Shown here: piece after piece, positions 9,236-17,543 of the stretch
Layout of the letters: each line of letters opens with the position of its first letter
Numbering within the stretch: position 1 is the stretch's first letter
NCBI RefSeq assembly: GCF_001657475.1
Contig: NZ_LXEY01000005.1
Span: 1 to 64,000 of the forward strand
Direction of reading: 5' to 3'
Origin: Enteractinococcus helveticum
GTDB taxonomy: Bacteria > Actinomycetota > Actinomycetes > Actinomycetales > Micrococcaceae
Length of the DNA: 64,000 nucleotides
Notes under the pieces: model-generated
Database searches by the model: none
Told to the model about the DNA's origin: nothing
What the model saw: the letters and a program-made list of their open reading frames with translations, nothing else
Program-made: the position numbers and the translations under genes

Positions 9236-9253
9236 ATTCACCGCTCGTTTACT
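9236..9253 (+). promoter_or_regulatory. Candidate Pho box between senX3 and phoU
   Basis: Two 7-bp units, ATTCACC (9236-9242) and GTTTACT (9247-9253), are spaced 11 bp start to start. This resembles the GTTCACC direct repeats bound by PhoP/RegX3-type regulators in actinobacteria. The site lies in the divergent senX3/phoU promoter region. Matches are partial. Confidence 0.35.
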
Positions 9254-9331
9254 TTGTTTAGAGACAGTAGACAGCAATGGGCAGGTATATTGGCCTGCAA
9301 TCACTCAAATGTATCTACGAGGACGTATCAC

Positions 9332-9988
9332 ATGCGCAAACTCTTTATGGCCGAGATGGAGGCCGTGGGCGACGATCTTGTCGAAATGGCTACCTTAGTG
9401 AATCGAGCTATGAAGCAAGCGCGAGTCGCCCTGGAAGCCCACGACGTGGGCTTGGCCGAAACGGTCATCGCCCAGGATGCTCGCATTGACTACCTACAAA
9501 ACACCCTGGATGAGCGCACCATCGAGTTGTTGCTGCTGCAGAACCCGGTTGCCACTGATCTTCGGTTGTTGGTTGCCGCACTGCGTGTGTCGTCCTCCAT
9601 GGAGCGCATGGGTGACCTGGCACGTCACGTGGCAGCCTTGGTTCGTCTGCGCTACCCGGGACACGTTATACCCGAGCCCAGTCGACCAGAAGTCGCCGAA
9701 ATGGCCGAACTGGCGGTCACCGTGAGTGAGCACCTAGAACGTCTGATGACCAGCTATGACCTGGCCGAAGGCCGCGAGATCGTGAAGATTAATAACGATA
9801 TCGATATCTTGCACTCGCAGATCATGAACTATGTGACGGAAAACGTGTGGTCGCTGACGGCTCCGCAGGCTCAAGATTTGACGCTATTGACCATGCGCCT
9901 TGAGCGGTTCGGGGATCACGCCGTATCGATCAGCCGGAAGATCGCCTACTTGGTCACCGGCGAATGGGAACCACCGGTCATCGCTTAG
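9332..9988 (+). CDS. phoU: Phosphate signalling protein PhoU
   Basis: A 218-residue all-helical protein made of two PhoU repeats: residues ~1-105 (MRKLFMAEMEAVGDDLVEMA, with ERMGDLARH) and ~115-215 (ERFGDHAVSISRKIAYLVTGE). The E-R-x-G-D-H/L-A metal-binding signature is present in both. It restrains SenX3-RegX3 signalling and phosphate uptake. The ATG at 9332 has GAGGA 10 nt upstream; longer frames lack support. It is divergent from senX3 and ends in a 4-nt convergent overlap with pabC. Confidence 0.93.
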   Translation: MRKLFMAEMEAVGDDLVEMATLVNRAMKQARVALEAHDVGLAETVIAQDARIDYLQNTLDERTIELLLLQNPVATDLRLLVAALRVSSSMERMGDLARHVAALVRLRYPGHVIPEPSRPEVAEMAELAVTVSEHLERLMTSYDLAEGREIVKINNDIDILHSQIMNYVTENVWSLTAPQAQDLTLLTMRLERFGDHAVSISRKIAYLVTGEWEPPVIA

Positions 9989-10815
9989 GCAAGACCTGCT
10001 CGTGGAACTTCAGTGAATCGTGACCACCAGGCTGCTTGCCACAGGGCGGTTTTTGGGTGGTCAACGATAAGTTTTTCTCCGGATGCGCTACCGATGGTGG
10101 TGACCGGAGAGATCCCGTGCAACGTATTGGCAAACCATACCGGGTACTCCCCGGTGGCTATCTGTTGGATGGTCACCGGTCGGTGAGTCACAGCTAGACT
10201 TTGTGACTTTGCAAACTTGGCAATACGTTGAGCGGATATCGAAGCGAGCTGCTGGGTAGCCTGGCAAAACACCAGTTCTGTTGGTTTTTCCCAGACCAGT
10301 AGCGTCCCGGTGGTCGTTTCAATGACGTTGGTGCCGTCATGTAAGACCACATCATCAGCGGGCGCTTCAGACACCAACCTGCGCATCAGGTCAATATCCG
10401 GTCCTTTAACCGTGGGCCTGATGCGCGGGTCGGTGTAGTTCGGAATCCATAAGCTGGTTGTGGGCCGCGGCATCGGTGCCCGCCGTGCCACCAAGATCAG
10501 CCGTCGCTCCCTGCCATCAGCTTCAAGACTGATGCGCGGAAAAAGATCTATTCCTGGATATTGCCCAGCTACTAGCGCCAGGCGATGTCGCAGTGCCGTT
10601 TCTAAGACTGCCGGATCCATGGCCCTAATTTCACCGATATGCTCTGCTTGAGCTGTGATCCCTGCGAAGAACCGGTGCAGGTGATCTTCTAACCCGCAGA
10701 CTTGTACCTCACGGACTCGCCACGAGTCGGCAACCAGGATTTCACCACCCTCGGCCGGTGCAGTGGGTTCAAAATCGTGTCCGGTCCAGATGAAATGCTG
10801 CGGGAGTCCTGTCAT
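9985..10815 (-). CDS. pabC: Aminodeoxychorismate lyase-like class IV aminotransferase
   Basis: A 276-residue PLP-dependent fold-type IV protein, expected to release pyruvate from 4-amino-4-deoxychorismate to give p-aminobenzoate for folate. The catalytic lysine is probably in PTVKGPD, and the conserved Glu lies in NVIETTTGTLL. The start ATG overlaps the pabAB stop (ATGA), so it is translationally coupled to its pathway partner. Family members can be branched-chain or D-amino-acid aminotransferases; the partner gene makes PabC the best reading. Confidence 0.8.
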   Translation of the reverse strand: MTGLPQHFIWTGHDFEPTAPAEGGEILVADSWRVREVQVCGLEDHLHRFFAGITAQAEHIGEIRAMDPAVLETALRHRLALVAGQYPGIDLFPRISLEADGRERRLILVARRAPMPRPTTSLWIPNYTDPRIRPTVKGPDIDLMRRLVSEAPADDVVLHDGTNVIETTTGTLLVWEKPTELVFCQATQQLASISAQRIAKFAKSQSLAVTHRPVTIQQIATGEYPVWFANTLHGISPVTTIGSASGEKLIVDHPKTALWQAAWWSRFTEVPRAGLA

Positions 10816-12788
10816 GATTGCTCTGCGATGCTATCCAGAAGTGCTTGGGCTTTGAGATGTTTTTCCAGTTCTTCGGCCACCGGATCGGAACCAACGACCA
10901 CAGCTCCCCCGGCTCCAATGCTCAGCTGACCGGCGTCAATGATGATGCTGCGGATAACGACGTTGAGTTCGGCGGTGTTGTTATCGCCCAGCCATCCCAT
11001 GGCTCCAGAGTAAATGCCTCGTGGCCCGGCCTCTAAGTGGTCGAGGGCTGTTATGCTAAATGGTTTTGGTGCACCGGTCATTGAGCCACCGGGAAATACT
11101 GCTCTGAGGGCTTCAACGACCGGGATGTGTGGGCGCAGGTGACCGGTCACGGTGGTGACCAACTGGTGAACCGTTGCGAAACTTTCAACCGCCATGAGTT
11201 TCGGTACCGCTACAGAACCCGGCTGACTGACTTTGGCAAGATCATCTCGCAACAAGTCGGTGATCATCAGGTTTTCTGATTGGATCTTTGGATCAGCGGC
11301 CATCTGTTGGGCGATCTGCACGTCCTGTGCCGGGTCGCTACTGCGAGCTACTGTGCCTTTGATGGGCTTGGATTCCACCAGGCCAGCGCGGTCCACTTTC
11401 AAAAACTCTTCGGGAGAGGCACATAGGACCTCGAGCTCGTCACCAAACGTATTGAAACGCAAATACCCGGCATATGGTGCGGGGTTTTTTGTGCGTAACC
11501 GCCCGTAGAGGTCCAGGCTGTCACCCCGGTAGTCATCCAAATTATAGGTATCCGTCAGACAGATACCTGCGGCTTCACCACCTTGCAGCATGGCCTGAAT
11601 CTCGATGGCCCGGTGTTGATACTCTTCGGTCGTCAACCGCCATTGTCCCGTCGTTGGGTGAGAAGACGTGGACTCTGGCTGGGTACCTGGGCCGAAGGCT
11701 AGTGCGGTTTGGAGCGTATCCAACAGCGTTTCATCAACATAAGCAACCAGCGTGGTGACCTGCGTGCGGTGATCGTAGCGGAGAAATGCTTGTGGTTTGA
11801 TCCAGTAGGCATCGGGGGTGGCAGCCTGGTGGGTGTTGATGTGCCCAACCATGGTGGCTTGTTTGGCTTCATAGCCTAGATAGCCCACCCAACCGCCGGT
11901 GAAGCCCTCAAGCTCAAGTGGCTGATCTGCTTGCCAGGCGTGGTGTTTCAGATAGTCCAGTACATCTTCGGTCCTGGAAGTCTGGTTGCCGGCTTGCTCA
12001 ATGTCTAACTGATTTGTGGCAACATCCCACCGCACAGTTTGGGCTAGTGGACCAGTATTGGTCCCCATAATGGATGTGTCGCCCTGCCCGAGGTGTGCCG
12101 CGGCTGAATCCAACCAGAATGCGGCAGTGGCATCGCGTTGAAGCCTGCGAAAGGTGGCTTCGGTATCTAATTTGCCAGACAGCGTCCGGGTAAAGACCGG
12201 ATGGCGCTGGGCTGCTTGCCGCGGTGTAGTGGCCTCCGGTGGGGTCTCAGTTGATGGTGTTGGTGCCAGTGCTAAGAAATTTTCAAGAATTCGCGCTCCG
12301 GTACTCGATTGGAGTGCGGCCAGCTCGCAGTGGATGCCCCAGTGATTCGTCCCTGCAACGCGATAGACCAACACGTTGCCGGCGTCGTCAACCGCTTCAA
12401 TGCTAAAGGTCCCCGGATCCATGGCGGTCAGCCGCCAGGCGTGATAGCTAATGAGTTCAACCGGTCTGTCGAGACCTCCCAGGATTCCGGTTCGGGTGTG
12501 TTGATGGGCCACTGGTTCGCCATAGACGGGCTGGGCGGAAGCCACAGTGTCGTGTCCGTACGCTGCGGCCAGGTGTTGATACCCGGACCCAATGGCAAGT
12601 ACCGGCAGGTCGGACAAGCCAAGCAGTCCGGATAAGTCCGGGATCTGGGTGCCGTGTGGAATGACGACGTGACTATAGTCGGTGAAATTTAACGCCGCCA
12701 GCTCGGCGGCGGGCGCGATATGTACCGCCCCGAGCTGGTGGGTCAAAATATTGGTGGTGAACCCGAGATTGTCGACGACAAGTATCAT
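10812..12788 (-). CDS. pabB: Fused aminodeoxychorismate synthase PabAB with altered amidotransferase active site
   Basis: A 658-residue fusion. Residues ~1-195 match a class I glutamine amidotransferase (MILVVDNLGFTTNIL at the start; WGIHCELAAL near the end). Residues ~215-650 form the chorismate-binding PabB domain, with VESKPIKGTVAR, SENLMITDLLRDDL, FPGGSMTGAPKP and GIYSGAMGW. It makes aminodeoxychorismate from chorismate. The nucleophile position reads AIGSGYQ: serine 68 (codon 12585-12587, TCC) replaces the usual cysteine of GxCxGxQ. Glutamine use is therefore doubtful, and ammonia or a separate PabA may supply nitrogen. No ribosome site is obvious at the ATG. Confidence 0.87.
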   Translation of the reverse strand: MILVVDNLGFTTNILTHQLGAVHIAPAAELAALNFTDYSHVVIPHGTQIPDLSGLLGLSDLPVLAIGSGYQHLAAAYGHDTVASAQPVYGEPVAHQHTRTGILGGLDRPVELISYHAWRLTAMDPGTFSIEAVDDAGNVLVYRVAGTNHWGIHCELAALQSSTGARILENFLALAPTPSTETPPEATTPRQAAQRHPVFTRTLSGKLDTEATFRRLQRDATAAFWLDSAAAHLGQGDTSIMGTNTGPLAQTVRWDVATNQLDIEQAGNQTSRTEDVLDYLKHHAWQADQPLELEGFTGGWVGYLGYEAKQATMVGHINTHQAATPDAYWIKPQAFLRYDHRTQVTTLVAYVDETLLDTLQTALAFGPGTQPESTSSHPTTGQWRLTTEEYQHRAIEIQAMLQGGEAAGICLTDTYNLDDYRGDSLDLYGRLRTKNPAPYAGYLRFNTFGDELEVLCASPEEFLKVDRAGLVESKPIKGTVARSSDPAQDVQIAQQMAADPKIQSENLMITDLLRDDLAKVSQPGSVAVPKLMAVESFATVHQLVTTVTGHLRPHIPVVEALRAVFPGGSMTGAPKPFSITALDHLEAGPRGIYSGAMGWLGDNNTAELNVVIRSIIIDAGQLSIGAGGAVVVGSDPVAEELEKHLKAQALLDSIAEQS

Positions 12789-12815
12789 GCGGGTGCAATC
12801 ACGCTACGATGCATG

Positions 12816-13562
12816 TTATTTGCCTTGGGCAGCAACGGCTGCAGCACCTGCAGCAGCGGCTTCTGGGTCCAAGAACCGAGCTTGAGTTACCGGTTTCATC
12901 GTGTCATCAAGTTCATACATGAACGGCACACCGGTTGGCAGGTTCAGCTGGGCAATGTCGTCGTCGGAAATACCTTCGAGGTGTTTGACCAGCGCACGCA
13001 GCGAGTTGCCGTGAGCAACAATGAGCACGGTTTTGCCCTGGGCCAGTTGCGGGACGATGTTGTCGTACCAGTATGGAATCAGACGGGTGACAACATCTTT
13101 GAGACATTCGGTGCGTGGCAGGTCCTCGCCCAGGTGTGCATAGCGTTCGTCACCGAACTGAGAATACTTGTGGTCATCAGCTAAGGCAGGTGGTGGGGTG
13201 TCGTAGGAACGACGCCATTCCATGAATTTTTCTTCACCGTGTTCTTCCCGAACCTCGGCTTTGTTCATCCCCTGGAGCGCACCGTAGTGGCGCTCGTTGA
13301 GACGCCAGCTGCGCTGGGCCGGAATCCACTGGCGATCAGCAGCTTCCAGGGCCAGGTTGGCGGTGGTGATGGCGCGACGCAGTAGCGAGGTGTAGACGAC
13401 GTCGGGCAAAATATTTTGTTCTTTGAGGAGCTCACCGGCGCGAGCTGCTTCTGTGCGGCCTTGATCGGTCAGCGGAACATCGACCCAACCGGTAAATTGG
13501 TTGAGTTCATTCCAAGTGGACTGTCCGTGACGCAGTAAGACCAGTTTCGATGTTGTAGCCAT
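12816..13562 (-). CDS. gpmA: 2,3-bisphosphoglycerate-dependent phosphoglycerate mutase
   Basis: A 248-residue glycolytic/gluconeogenic enzyme interconverting 3- and 2-phosphoglycerate. The phospho-histidine lies in [12 protein letters not shown]; further active-site motifs are [10 protein letters not shown] and [14 protein letters not shown]. Length and the C-terminal [13 protein letters not shown] tail fit actinobacterial dPGM. The ATG at 13562 ([10 protein letters not shown]) is preferred over an upstream in-frame start that adds 27 atypical residues. It is transcribed on the minus strand, 20 nt downstream of the DUF2516 gene. Confidence 0.94.
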   Translation of the reverse strand: MATTSKLVLLRHGQSTWNELNQFTGWVDVPLTDQGRTEAARAGELLKEQNILPDVVYTSLLRRAITTANLALEAADRQWIPAQRSWRLNERHYGALQGMNKAEVREEHGEEKFMEWRRSYDTPPPALADDHKYSQFGDERYAHLGEDLPRTECLKDVVTRLIPYWYDNIVPQLAQGKTVLIVAHGNSLRALVKHLEGISDDDIAQLNLPTGVPFMYELDDTMKPVTQARFLDPEAAAAGAAAVAAQGK

Positions 13563-13581
13563 GGCGATGAGTTTACCTGGT

Positions 13582-13896
13582 TTAGTAGGACCACATTTGG
13601 AATTCGCGCTTGGGCCCGGCAAGGTACACGCCAGCGGCCACAATCGAGGCTAAACCGAATAGTCCCATCCGACCGCCATACAAAATGGTCAGCGACGCGG
13701 AACCGAGTCCAAAGATCAGTGCCGCACCCAGAATGAGGAGCCAGGTGGATTTAGTTTGTTTGGAGTGGTTTTCAAATGACGAAGCGGGTCGACGAACCGC
13801 ATCGAACATTGCCCAGATCACCATACCGGCGCCCACGAGAGCCAATCCGGCTTGGAGGCCATATTCGATCATCAACACCATGCGCAATAAATCCAT
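13582..13896 (-). CDS. DUF2516 family membrane protein
   Basis: A 104-residue protein with three predicted membrane helices (about 10-32, 48-65, 72-90) and a C-terminal motif [17 protein letters not shown], corresponding to the YxxDVRP end of DUF2516 proteins. It is widespread in actinobacteria near gpmA, with no known function. The ATG is preceded by TAGACT after only 6 nt and no Shine-Dalgarno, so the mRNA is probably leaderless. Confidence 0.75.
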   Translation of the reverse strand: MDLLRMVLMIEYGLQAGLALVGAGMVIWAMFDAVRRPASSFENHSKQTKSTWLLILGAALIFGLGSASLTILYGGRMGLFGLASIVAAGVYLAGPKREFQMWSY

Positions 13897-13964
13897 GGAC
13901 CTAGTCTAGCGACTGTGCGGCGGGGTATTAGGCTAGAGAGGGTCAGAATTTGAAAGGTTGTGTC

Positions 13965-14597
13965 GTGACGGGTCTATTTGTGGTGTTTGAAGGCGCCGAT
14001 GGGACGGGGAAATCCACCCAGGTGGACGCTGTTTCTGCAACATTGCGTGCCGCAGGGCACGACGTGGTGGTGACACGCGAGCCCGGAGGTTCCGTGGTGG
14101 CGGAAAAATTGCGCAGCCTCGTGCTGGATCCCGCACACGAGATCAGCCCCATCACCGAGGCTTTGATCTTTGCGGCTGCGCGTGCCGATCACATCGAAAA
14201 AACCATTGCCCCGGCCTTAGCTGCCGGTCAGATCGTGATCTCGGACCGGTTTGTTGGTTCTTCCATTGCCTATCAAAGTGCTGGTCGGGGGCTCAGCCGA
14301 GAAACGATCGTCAATATTAATGCCTATGCCACCGCTGGGCTCACCCCGGATGTCACGGTCGTATTAGATCTTGACGAATCCGTGGCGGGTCGTCGCCGTG
14401 TCGAACGCGCCGAGCTCACCGATCGAATGGAATCAGCCCCCGAAGGCTTTCAGGATGCGGTGCGCGCTTCATTCTTAGCCCAGGTGCAAGCTGCCCCGGA
14501 GCGTCATCTCGTGGTGGATGCAGCCCAAACACCCGAGGCGATTACCCATCAGATCGTCACCCATCTGTCGACCAAATACGGAGTGTGTATCGCATGA
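13965..14597 (+). CDS. tmk: Thymidylate kinase
   Basis: A 210-residue kinase that converts dTMP to dTDP. P-loop FEGADGTGKST is at the N-terminus, the DR(Y/F) motif is ISDRFVGSSIAYQ, and the LID region follows VLDLDESVAGRRR. The GTG at 13965 has GAAAGG 7 nt upstream; a TTG five codons earlier overlaps that ribosome site and is rejected. It overlaps holB by 4 nt, the normal tmk-holB pairing. Confidence 0.93.
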   Translation: MTGLFVVFEGADGTGKSTQVDAVSATLRAAGHDVVVTREPGGSVVAEKLRSLVLDPAHEISPITEALIFAAARADHIEKTIAPALAAGQIVISDRFVGSSIAYQSAGRGLSRETIVNINAYATAGLTPDVTVVLDLDESVAGRRRVERAELTDRMESAPEGFQDAVRASFLAQVQAAPERHLVVDAAQTPEAITHQIVTHLSTKYGVCIA

Positions 14598-15766
14598 GCA
14601 ATCCGGTATGGCAGTCCCTGGCCGGTCAGCAAGCGGTCATCGAACAACTCACCGGTTATCAGACGATCACCGCGCCCACCCACGCGTGGTTATTCACCGG
14701 GCCGCCTGGTTCAGGGCGCTCGCTGGCCGCGCGAGCCTTTGCCCAAACACTGCAGTGTGAACAGCCAGAGCCTGTTGATCGTGGCTGTGGTCAGTGTCAG
14801 GCGTGCGTTACGATTGCTGCTGGCACCCACGCAGATGTCAATATCGTGACCACCGAAAAAGTCTCTTACGCGATCGAAGACGTTCGTGATCTGGTGGCCA
14901 CCGCTCACGACCGACCCTCGACCGGACGCTGGCGCATCATCATTATTGAAGACGCCGATCGCATGACCGAGCGTGCCACCAACGTCTTGCTCAGGGCCAT
15001 TGAAGAACCACCCGAACGCACCGTCTGGATGCTCTCGGCACCCTCCCCGGCCGATGTGTTGGTGACCATCCGGTCACGCACCCGGCACATCAATCTGGTT
15101 ATTCCTGCCGTTGAAGATGTGGCCCAGCTGCTCACCCAGCGCGATGGCATCGACCCGCAACTGGCACAAGTCTGTGCCCGGGCATCACAATCCCACGTTG
15201 GGGTGGCGCGCTGGTTGGCCCGCTCCCCCGATGCCCGGGAGCGCCGGGACATGATCGTGCATCTGCCGTTGACCATCCGCTCGGCCTCGGCCGCAGTGGA
15301 GGCCGCCGAAAACTTGCACAAACTCGTCCAGGCTGAGGCTGAAGCGTCGTCGTCGGACCGCAATGCCGCAGAACGCGCAAGCCTGCTGCGCTCGTTAGGG
15401 CTGAGCGAAGACGAAACCATCCCACCCAAACTGCGGGTTCATATTCGTCGAATGGAAGACAACCAGACCGCCCGCAACCGACGCGCCGTCCACGATGCCT
15501 TGGACCGCGCGATGATCGACCTGTCTGGCATGTACCGGGACCTGCTTTTGCTGCACGTCTCACCACAGACCGCACTGATCAATGAACACTTGCGCGCCAA
15601 AGTAGTCGACTACGCCCAAACAGTCACCGCTGAGCACTGTCTGAACGCCCTTGAAGCCATTACCCAGGCGCGTCGTCGTCTGGCCGGCAATGTGCCGCCG
15701 CTGTTGGCGCTGGAGGCTATGCTGTTAGCTTTCATCCCACGTACCCGCCGCCACGCCCCGTTATAA
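14594..15766 (+). CDS. holB: DNA polymerase III delta' subunit
   Basis: A 390-residue clamp-loader subunit. The AAA+ domain has a P-loop FTGPPGSGRSLAA in which the usual Lys is Arg, so nucleotide binding may be impaired, as in many delta' proteins. The four-cysteine zinc module is at about residues 55-75 (C-x10-GCGQC-x2-C), then IEDADRMTERATNVLLRAIEEPP and sensor-like IRSRTRH. The ATG overlaps the tmk stop (ATGA). It loads the sliding clamp with gamma/tau and delta. Confidence 0.92.
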   Translation: MSNPVWQSLAGQQAVIEQLTGYQTITAPTHAWLFTGPPGSGRSLAARAFAQTLQCEQPEPVDRGCGQCQACVTIAAGTHADVNIVTTEKVSYAIEDVRDLVATAHDRPSTGRWRIIIIEDADRMTERATNVLLRAIEEPPERTVWMLSAPSPADVLVTIRSRTRHINLVIPAVEDVAQLLTQRDGIDPQLAQVCARASQSHVGVARWLARSPDARERRDMIVHLPLTIRSASAAVEAAENLHKLVQAEAEASSSDRNAAERASLLRSLGLSEDETIPPKLRVHIRRMEDNQTARNRRAVHDALDRAMIDLSGMYRDLLLLHVSPQTALINEHLRAKVVDYAQTVTAEHCLNALEAITQARRRLAGNVPPLLALEAMLLAFIPRTRRHAPL

Positions 15767-15784
15767 CCACGCAAAGGAAGCTCC

Positions 15785-17320
15785 GTGTCCAAAACCACTC
15801 GAACCCTAGCCGCCCTGGGCGCGATTGTCGCTCTGGTGGCCACCGGCTGTACCAGTGACGACGCCGCAGACCCCGCAGCGGGCATGCCAGATACTGTCTC
15901 GGACGAGCTGGCGGGATTTTATGATCAGACGGTGAGCTGGGATGCCTGTGATGACGCCGATGATTTTGAGTGCGGCACGGTGGATGTTCCTCTGGACTAT
16001 GACAATCCTGAAACTGAGACGATCCAGATTCATCTGACGCGGGCAGCCGATACCGCCGACCAGCAGCCGGTGCTGTTCAACCCGGGCGGTCCTGGTTCCT
16101 CCGGGATTTCGTTCGTCCAGCAACAAGTCGACCTGATGCTGTCGGACCGACTGTCGGAAAATATTTCAGCAATCGGCTTTGATCCACGGGGTGTGGGAGC
16201 CTCACATCCGGTGGAGTGCATGACCGGTGAAGAATTCGATGAATCGCGTGAAACCCCTCACGATTCCTCGACGCCGGAAGGCTGGGAGGAATCCATCGAG
16301 CTGACTCACGAACTTGGCGATCAGTGCCTGGAGCGCTCCGGTGACATCGTCAAGCACGCAGACACCGTGTCAGCGGCCAAAGATATGGATGTCATCCGGG
16401 CTGCCCTGGAGCTACCGAAGCTGGACTACTTTGGCATCTCGTACGGCACCAAGCTGGGGGCCACGTATGCCGAGTTGTTCCCGGAGCAGGTCGGCAAGTT
16501 TGTCTTGGACTCGGTGTTAGCACCCAGCGCCGAAACCTTTGAAGTTACTAAGGCCCAGTCAGCTGGTTTCGAACAATCCTTACACGAGTGGGCTGCTTGG
16601 TGTGCTGACAGTACCGAATGCAACGTGGGCCAGCCGGGCGACGCCGATTCGGTCCTCACAGCAGTCAAAGACTTCATCGCCCAGGTCGAAGAAGAACCCC
16701 TGCAATACCCTGACGGTCGCACACAGCCGGCCTCGGACCTCTTCTTTGGGATTGTCACCCCGTTGTATTCCAGTGACAGCTGGCCCCTGTTAGCTGAGGC
16801 CTTTGAACAGGCCATCCAAAACGATTACGTCAATTCCAATTACCAACCGCTGTTTTTATTCTTCGCTGATGCCTACCACGGTCGCGAACCCACCGGCGAA
16901 TATAACAACAACATGGATGCGTTCAATGCCATCAACTGCTTGGACTATACAGCCACCGAAAAGACCCTTGACCAAGCAACTGCCGAAGCCGAGGAGCTTG
17001 TCCAAAACGCGCCCATCTTCGGTCCCGCCATGTCGTTCTCAACCGGGTGCAATGGTTGGCCTGTTGAACCAGTGGAGCCGATCGGTGCCACCGTGGCTGA
17101 AGGCTCCGACCCAATCGTGGTCACGAGCTTGACCTCTGACCCAGCCACCCCGATCCATTTCTCACGCCAGTTAGCTGAGGAACTCGACAACAGCATCCAC
17201 ATCACCGTTGAGGGTGAAGGACACGGCGCCTACTCCCCTACCAATGAGTGCATCACCCAGGCCATTGACGGTTATATCTTGGACGACGAGCTGCCAGAGG
17301 ACGGTCTGGTGTGCCAGTAA
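15785..17320 (+). CDS. Secreted alpha/beta-hydrolase lipoprotein, tripeptidyl-aminopeptidase-like
   Basis: A 511-residue lipoprotein. The GTG start (AAGGAAG ribosome site) gives a signal peptide ending in the lipobox VATGC. The hydrolase core has an oxyanion region NPGGPGSSG, nucleophile elbow GISYGTKLG, acidic residue in TSDPATPIHFS and His in GEGHGAYSP, followed by the TAP C-terminal domain. Streptomyces SlpD/E-type and tripeptidyl aminopeptidases share this layout. It probably cleaves short peptides at the cell surface. It is 18 nt behind holB but is probably not functionally linked. Confidence 0.85.
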   Translation: MSKTTRTLAALGAIVALVATGCTSDDAADPAAGMPDTVSDELAGFYDQTVSWDACDDADDFECGTVDVPLDYDNPETETIQIHLTRAADTADQQPVLFNPGGPGSSGISFVQQQVDLMLSDRLSENISAIGFDPRGVGASHPVECMTGEEFDESRETPHDSSTPEGWEESIELTHELGDQCLERSGDIVKHADTVSAAKDMDVIRAALELPKLDYFGISYGTKLGATYAELFPEQVGKFVLDSVLAPSAETFEVTKAQSAGFEQSLHEWAAWCADSTECNVGQPGDADSVLTAVKDFIAQVEEEPLQYPDGRTQPASDLFFGIVTPLYSSDSWPLLAEAFEQAIQNDYVNSNYQPLFLFFADAYHGREPTGEYNNNMDAFNAINCLDYTATEKTLDQATAEAEELVQNAPIFGPAMSFSTGCNGWPVEPVEPIGATVAEGSDPIVVTSLTSDPATPIHFSRQLAEELDNSIHITVEGEGHGAYSPTNECITQAIDGYILDDELPEDGLVCQ

Positions 17321-17333
17321 TGTTTGGCGTATT

Positions 17334-17363
17334 TTGACCAATCGGATCAAAACTAGCTATGAT
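17334..17363 (+). promoter_or_regulatory. Promoter of tRNA-Thr
   Basis: TTGACC (17334-17339) is followed after 18 nt by TATGAT (17358-17363), 32 nt before the tRNA. Confidence 0.65.
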
Positions 17364-17395
17364 CGCTTATCGGACGTTGTACCAACAGCATCCAC

Positions 17396-17468
17396 GCCGA
17401 CTTAGCTCAGCTGGTAGAGCAGCTCCCTCGTAAAGAGCAGGTCACCGGTTCAAATCCGGTAGTCGGCT
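17396..17468 (+). tRNA. tRNA-Thr (anticodon CGU)
   Basis: A 73-nt cloverleaf. Acceptor GCCGACT pairs with AGTCGGC; D arm GCTC-AGCTGGTA-GAGC; anticodon loop CTCGTAA gives CGU, reading ACG; T arm CCGG-TTCAAAT-CCGG. CCA is not encoded. The last anticodon-stem pair (C31-A39) is a mismatch. It has its own promoter and terminator. Confidence 0.93.
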
Positions 17469-17490
17469 CTGGTCCCTTGAAGAGGTAACC

Positions 17491-17526
17491 ACCCCGGAAC
17501 CCCAACGATTTTGTGGGTTCCGGGGT
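17491..17526. terminator. Terminator shared by tRNA-Thr and the MFS gene
   Basis: A perfect 12-bp stem, ACCCCGGAACCC (17491-17502) with GGGTTCCGGGGT (17515-17526), followed by ATTTTTC on the plus strand. It also lies just past the stop of the minus-strand MFS gene. Confidence 0.88.
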
Positions 17527-17543
17527 ATTTTTCTATCTCGTGG

